The translations under genes and the position numbers were made by a program. DNA of 64,000 nt. It comes from Tetradesmus obliquus (Eukaryota; Chlorophyta; Chlorophyceae; Sphaeropleales; Scenedesmaceae). Shown here piece by piece: positions 58,937 through 64,000 of the stretch (position 1 is the first letter of the stretch; every line of letters begins with the position of its first letter). The stretch lies in NCBI GenBank assembly GCA_030272155.1, contig CP126193.1, positions 4,216,001 through 4,280,000 of the forward strand. The letters are read 5' to 3'. The notes under the pieces were generated by a model that worked only from the letters and a program-made list of their open reading frames with translations, did no database searches and had not been told where the DNA came from.

Positions 58937-60515
58937 CAGCAGCAGCAGCAGGAGCAGCAGCAAGCACACTGATCAGGCTCAACAAAAGTGATGTTGACCT
59001 CTGTGCAGCAGCATGAATCCAGGCAACAACAGGCCACTGACAGAAATATTTCAAATACAAGAGTTGCGAACTCAGCCAGTGGTTGGGCTCCTCCAAGAAA
59101 ATGTGAGACGGAGGTGGACCCCTGCACAGCTTTGGCAACAGCTAGTGCAGCTGAAGTGTATGTACCGCTCCTAGTGCATGCTGGTGTATGCACACAGGCA
59201 GACTCTTGACAAGGCACTTGGCCATGCTTCTGCTGTTCACAGTGCTGCAACTTGTGTATTGTTGAACAACACCATTACGTGCAACTGCAGCTGCTGCATA
59301 TCAGACAGAAGATGCATCGCTCACCAATCATGATGTCGCAGCCACCAAAGAACTCCCCATCAATGTACACCTGAGGGAACCTGCGGGTTACATGCAGCAC
59401 CGGGCACACAACCAGAAACGTCAGAGTGACGCAGGAGCATCCAGCGTCAAGAGGGAGCCAACAGTACGACAGCCACCATAGCAGATGAGCACCCCAACCT
59501 GCTGCAAGACACACGTGTCCCCGACATCAAGCATGATGCACTGAGCAGCATGAAGCAGCTGCGCCACGTACACGGTGCGCATCCCATTGCAACCAAGGCC
59601 GCCTGGGGGTACACAACCAGCTCCTTACACCAACATGCACTCTTACTGTCAATGAGCACACACAAACACACACTCACGTGGGCCACTGGCTGTACTCCTT
59701 CATGCCTGTGCGCAGCGCTTCATTCTCCAGGATGTTGACGGTCTCAAAGGGCGCGTCCACGTTGCGCAGGATCTGCATAGGACCATGAATCAGAGCCAGC
59801 CAGCAGCAGCAGCAGCAGCAGCATGTGTCGCAGCAGCAGGTTACAAAGGTGAGGAGAGTGCAGCTGCATATGCAGCATAACCCCCCACCAAGCCACATGC
59901 CTCTGCTGCCTCTGATGCTGTTGCTCAAAGTAAGCGGCACACTAAGCAGCACTATGAGCTCCAACAGCAGTGCCTCACTCCAGACGTCAGTGTGCAGTAT
60001 CACCTGCTATGTAGAGCTGCCAGCCGCTGCTCACCTGCACGACTGTGTTGCTGAAGCCACACTGCGGGAACTGCTTTGTGCCTTTCATGAACACCACGAT
60101 CTTGTTTGACTGGATCAGGTTGTCGATTGCGCCCTTGAGCTGCGGCGCCATGCCTTGCCCTGCATGCAAGATATGCGCGAGATATGCAGAGAAGGTGGTT
60201 GGAGCCCAGAAGAAAGCATGCAGCGCAACACTGCACAGCTGCATGTGTCATACAGTTGCTCCTGGTGGCGTGCATGCCACTGCTGGCAGTGCTTGGCAGG
60301 CGAGCAGACTCACCTGCAAACATTGCCTTCACCACAACAGTACTGCGGCGTGTCTGCTGTTGGCTGCCAGCCCGCTGCATGCGCGCTGCATGGCACGCTG
60401 CTGCAGGTCTACGCTGTACCACTGGTGCACTGAAGCTACAGGATGGCACACATGGTGTCCTGGATGCAGCAGCACACTGCACAGGCACGCTGCAACGCTG
60501 CAGTGTGAACGCCAT
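58837..60515 (-). CDS. GRXS14: Monothiol CGFS glutaredoxin, plastid (GRXS14 type)
   Basis: Binds and transfers [2Fe-2S] clusters. Five-exon model (minus): 60515-60314, 60159-60035, 59772-59678, 59380-59325, 58892-58837; about 177 residues, all joints GT-AG and in phase. Residues 1-~65 are Ser/Arg/Ala-rich, a likely transit peptide. The core is standard: [15 protein letters not shown], the active site QCGFS (Cys101), [37 protein letters not shown], and the C-terminal [13 protein letters not shown]. Single-domain length with leader fits the plastid GRXS14 class, though mitochondrial GRXS15 is similar. It shares a ~320-bp divergent promoter region with the mTERF gene. A CAG run on the plus strand (a CTG run in its transcript) abuts the exon 5 acceptor. 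Confidence 0.95.
58900..58972 (+). repeat. CAG-rich triplet run in glutaredoxin intron 4
   Basis: CAG triplets with a few GGA interruptions. In the sense of the minus-strand gene this is a CTG run directly upstream of the exon 5 acceptor. Confidence 0.9.
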
Positions 60516-60838
60516 GGTAGACGCGCGCGAAGCAAAGCCGAACTTAACAAGCGTCTGTGTTGATGACGATCGCGGTGGAGTATGTGACTGCGTCGACGTC
60601 CCACAGCTCAAATCCAGGACCAACTCCTACCACATCAAGCGAAACCCTGGTGGTGCCTTTGTCACGCAGCTCCATGACAAATCACTAGTCACAAGTAAAA
60701 CGTCCTGAATTTGTGTCAGCACGCTCGCGTCTCTGCACAGTTGCAAAGGGCGGGCGCTGCACCCATCTCTCTGTTGCCTGCCAATGCGCTAGCACTCCCC
60801 GCACTTACTGCACATCAGCTTGAATTTACCATTTCACA
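60516..60838. promoter_or_regulatory. Probable bidirectional promoter region
   Basis: The 323 bp between the divergent starts of the glutaredoxin and mTERF genes must contain both promoters and leaders. No specific element was recognised. Confidence 0.45.
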
Positions 60839-61938
60839 ATGCGGGTGGGTGCGGCGAAATACAGCATATGGTTGTTGCTGTCCTTGCTGCTGTCAAGTGT
60901 CTGGTGTGTGTGTGGTTGCAACACTGTGTGTCTTACTCCCTTCACCCCACCACTACTGCTGCAGGTACTCGGCAACAGCTACAGTGTACAGGCGTCCAGC
61001 AGCAGTAGCAGGCCAGCAGCAGCTGCAGTACGACAGCAGCAGCCATGCCAGTTGTCCAGGCAGCGAGTCAGGCTGGCTGCAGCAGGGGATGCAGGAGCGG
61101 CGGCATCAACCAAAAGCATAAACCCATTCACAGCCGCAACCATTACAGCAACTAGCACCCCGCAACCAGCGGCCAGCAGCGCAGCAGCGCCAGAGCGGAC
61201 AGAGGAGTGGAGTGCGTGCATGCAGCGCTTGCAGGACATGGGCTTCGCTGAGCAGCAGGCTGAGCAGTGTGTGCAGCGAGCATTTGGCTGGGGCGCAAAG
61301 GCACGCTCGTACTGGCGGCACGAGAAGGTGGGCAGCAGCAGGATATGCAACAGCAGCATGGCTGTGGGGATAACTTCTGGCACATGCACTGAGTGTTAGA
61401 TGGGGAGTGAGACATGGAGCGTTGCAACCCTCTATCGTGACACTTGTGTCTGTGGCGCCTGTCAGGTCTGGTACCTGCAGCTAGCTGTTAGCCTACACCC
61501 CACAGCTGATGATACTTCCATGCAGCCTAAGTGCGGAGTCACCTGAGCAGCAGCCACCTGCACCTGCACTCTGGGTCCCAAACACACACACAACTGCACC
61601 GCTGTGTTATCTTCTGCGCATTGCCGCACATGTACATGCAGAGCGAACAGCCGGCAGACCTGCAGCAGCTGGAGGCCTCGCTGCAGTTCCTGCGGCAGCT
61701 GGGCAGCGGCATGACCGAGGAGCAGCTCTTAAAAGTGGTCAAGGCCTTTCCTGAGGTGCTGGGCTGCGATGTGCAGCAGCAGTTGCAAGGCAACGTAGAC
61801 AAGCTGCAGAAGGATTGGAACCTGCAGGGCAGCGTGCTGACTAAGGCTGTGCTGAGGCAACCTGCAGTGCTGGGCTATAACTTGGACTGCATGGGTGACT
61901 GTGCTGGCGAGTGCAACAGATGCTGGGCGCGGTTCTAG
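60839..61938 (+). CDS. mTERF-domain organelle protein (algal type)
   Basis: Likely organelle nucleic-acid binding protein. Preferred model: 60839-60844, 60965-61327, 61642-61938, about 221 residues; alternatively 60839-61327 is unspliced (261 residues) because that frame is open, but the extra segment is unusually hydrophobic. A Ser/Ala/Arg/Gln-rich leader (to about residue 70) suggests a transit peptide. Then MQRLQDMGFAEQQAEQCVQRAFGW and two visible mTERF-like repeats, MTEEQLLKVVKAFPEVLGC and GSVLTKAVLRQPAVLGY. The protein ends with a Cys cluster (CMGDCAGECNRC followed by WARF) that could bind metal. It has fewer mTERF repeats than typical members, so a small or trimmed family member. Confidence 0.75.
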
Positions 61939-62942
61939 TGCGGCAGTGGGCTGGTGGGGTGTTGAGTTAGTGAAGCTGCTGGTGCTGCGCCGGGCATGCA
62001 ATACACTGTGGAGTTGCAGCAGTTGTGTACATTTGTGAGTGTGAGTGGTTGGAAGCTGAATGTGAGGGAGAGTGTCATTGGTGGGTCCTTTTTAAAACCA
62101 AAGTGAGAGCTGGTGATGCCAGCGCAAACTGGCACTGCTGCTTCTGGAAGCTGTTGCACTGACAGTAAAATGACGAATTCTACAGTGTCAGCAGGCTGTC
62201 ATCAGACACAGTGGGCTTGGCAGGAATGTCTTATATTAAAATTTCCCTGTGGCTGTTTGAGTTTGGCAGCCTGCAGGCATGGAAAGGCAGCAGCTGGCTT
62301 TCTGTGAGCCGCAAGCTTGCTGCAAGCAACATCTAACAGCACAGAGTGCGGGCATTGCACTGATGCACAATTGTACACGCTGCACATGTTGAGGCCTTGT
62401 TGACTCCTGCATAGGCTCTGCTGTACACATATGTGTTTCTTGGGCAAGATCTGGTTTTGCTTATGGTACGACCAAATTCAAAAGTGTGGTGCTTGTCGCC
62501 ACTGGTCACCATGGGCATCATATCATGGTGGTCATCCAGTCGAACACCGTAAGCTACTGGGTTGTGTTACAATCAACTACTAGTATTTTGGCACTACCCA
62601 AGCTGCCTGGGTACCCTTTGGCGTAACAGGGACAAGGACTAGCACTGTGCTCAGGCACGGCAGCAGCCAACACTTGGGTCTGGACCTCAGACCAAAAGTT
62701 TTGCAGCCTGGCCCTGGTCACATGCAGGCTGCAGCCGCTGCAAACAGAACTGCCAATGCTCTGGTGCACGAATGTTATAGCATAATACAGCCTGAAAGCA
62801 CTCTGAGTTGTAGCTTTCAATGGCAGCACAGACCACACGTAACTACGCGTCGGCCCAGGGTCCCATGCAATCCCAGTGGCAGGGCAACACCCAGCACCGA
62901 CAAGCATGACTGCCGCAGCTCCTGCTGCTGCCACCGCCGTTA
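61939..62942. other. Convergent intergenic region
   Basis: Between the ends of the mTERF and CDC123 genes. No gene, RNA or clear repeat found. Confidence 0.45.
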
Positions 62943-63030
<88 letters not shown>

Positions 63031-64000
63031 ATGGTGCGCAGCACATCATCAAACGAGTCCTGCAGCCCCAGCATGTCGATGGGCATGCCGGTGGCTGCCC
63101 TGGCGCCAGGCAGGATCATGCCAGCATGCTGCACCACACGCAGCTCAACTGGACGCTCTGCTGCTGCTGCCACCTGCGCAACTCCAGCATGCTGCTGCGG
63201 CTGCTGCTGGTGTCCTTGGCTGCTGTTGGCTGCAGGGCTTGCTGTGGCGCTGCTGCTACCGTCCTGCTGTGCGGCTGAGTCATGCATGCGGGGGTAGGGT
63301 AGCTCCTGCCAGCTGAACAGCAGTGGCGAGGTGGTGCTGGTGATGGGGCTGACGTCCAGCAGCACCACAGGCCCGCTGCCAGCCGGCATGTAGACGTCCA
63401 TGACGTCTGCGCCATGGCAGCAGTGAAGCAATGCAGGGCAGTGCAGGGCAGGGCAGTGTGCAAGCATACTGTCAGCAGTGCGTGTGGTCGGAAACGGTTG
63501 CTGGTATGCAGAGCTGATAACGCTGCTGGATGTCGCACGTCAGGTGCCTGACACAGCATGCTACCAAGTGCACTGTTCCATGCGTGTGCAGCACCGGCGA
63601 TGCGCAGCGGTAGCTGCAGCTCCTGCAGGACTTTGACAACTTCACCTTTTGCCGCATCATACACTTCACCTTTTGCCGCATCATACACTCAATAGCATGC
63701 TAGCAGCTGCCCCTGACACATGAACTACACTTAACCTGTTGCACCCCAGACAGCTACAAGCAGACCTCCATTCTCCCGCACACTGCACCCATCCACGCCA
63801 CCTATCTCATACTCACATGCATCCAACGCGAAGCTGCTGCCGATCTTATCCGCATGCCACGCCAGCAGCCGCCGCCTAATAGCTTCCACCTCTCCCGGCA
63901 GGCTTAACTGTGGCCAATGCTGGCTGGGGTCCCGTTGGCTGATGGCTACTACTGTGTGGCCTAACACAAAGCAGCGGAACTCCCGCTCAGGTGCTAGCTC
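62943..64000 (-). CDS. CDC123: CDC123 (D123) homologue, 3' part; 5' part beyond the window
   Basis: ATP-grasp-like chaperone needed to assemble translation factor eIF2. Two exons are in the window (minus): 64000-63817 (continues off the edge) and 63406-62943, joining in phase; about 215 residues visible. Family blocks: PEREFRCFVLG, VVAISQRDPSQHWPQL, then AYVMDVYM, VVLLDVSPITSTTSPLLFSW and ELRVVQHAGMILPG with MPIDML near the end. The usual core DFNP is DVSP here, replacing the conserved Asn. The C-terminus extends into ~35 Gln (CAG run) before TAA, and a Ser/Ala/Gln-rich insert precedes the last motif. The first ~100 residues are missing only because of the window edge. Confidence 0.88.
63641..63689. 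repeat. 24-bp tandem duplication in CDC123 intron
   Basis: Two adjacent copies (starts 63641 and 63665) of TTCACCTTTTGCCGCATCAT plus four bases, identical. Confidence 0.93.

Overview
The window is nuclear DNA from a eukaryote, most likely a core chlorophyte green alga (Chlamydomonadales/Sphaeropleales type; inferred from gene content and style, not proven). Supporting signs: every recognisable gene is split by many short GT-AG introns, several products carry plastid/mitochondrial transit-like or secretory leaders, TGTAA poly(A)-type signals follow some genes, Ser/Gln/Ala homopolymers and CAG/CTG triplet repeats are everywhere, and the gene set is plant-like (RHD3 GTPase, histidinol dehydrogenase, plastid-type NDP kinase, CGFS glutaredoxin, mTERF protein). 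No bacterial operons, rRNA, CRISPR or complete tRNA were seen.

Layout: 0.6-6.4 kb, RHD3/Sey1-type ER-shaping GTPase (+). 7.0-10.5 kb, BTB-BACK protein (+) with a fold-back element in an intron. 10.5-16.3 kb, gene-poor, with five same-strand copies of a ~345-bp repeat. 16.4-17.1 kb, small secreted Cys-rich protein (-). 18.0-20.8 kb, two-TM protein of unknown function (+). 22.2-26.7 kb, malic-enzyme homologue (-) in which most catalytic residues are replaced. 27.4-28.6 kb, small unknown protein (+). 29.2-32.0 kb, secreted class-3 lipase (+). 33.1-35.3 kb, organellar NDP kinase (+). 35.4-40.1 kb, gene-poor, with a secreted Cys-rich (Pro-Gln)18 protein, a 52-bp minisatellite, a cluster of perfect palindromes and two copies of a ~200-bp dispersed repeat. 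40.2-43.7 kb, histidinol dehydrogenase (+). 44.1-47.5 kb, selenocysteine-lyase-like NifS protein (+). 49.1-56.6 kb, 17-exon type-I membrane protein with three LamG-like modules and a Myxo-type Cys repeat (+). 58.8-60.5 kb, CGFS glutaredoxin (-), divergent from an mTERF protein at 60.8-61.9 kb (+). 62.9 kb to the right edge, CDC123 (-), 5' part outside the window.

The genes are unrelated housekeeping, metabolic and cell-surface genes, not one pathway. The strongest unusual signals are (i) the active-site-stripped malic enzyme; (ii) short local copies of exon ends, often with splice sites, lying in neighbouring introns of at least four genes; (iii) introns with CAG runs near the 5' end and CTG runs near the 3' end, which could pair and loop out the intron; (iv) two small secreted Cys-rich proteins of no recognised family. 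All exon structures are my own manual splice models, checked for phase and family similarity but not against transcripts.
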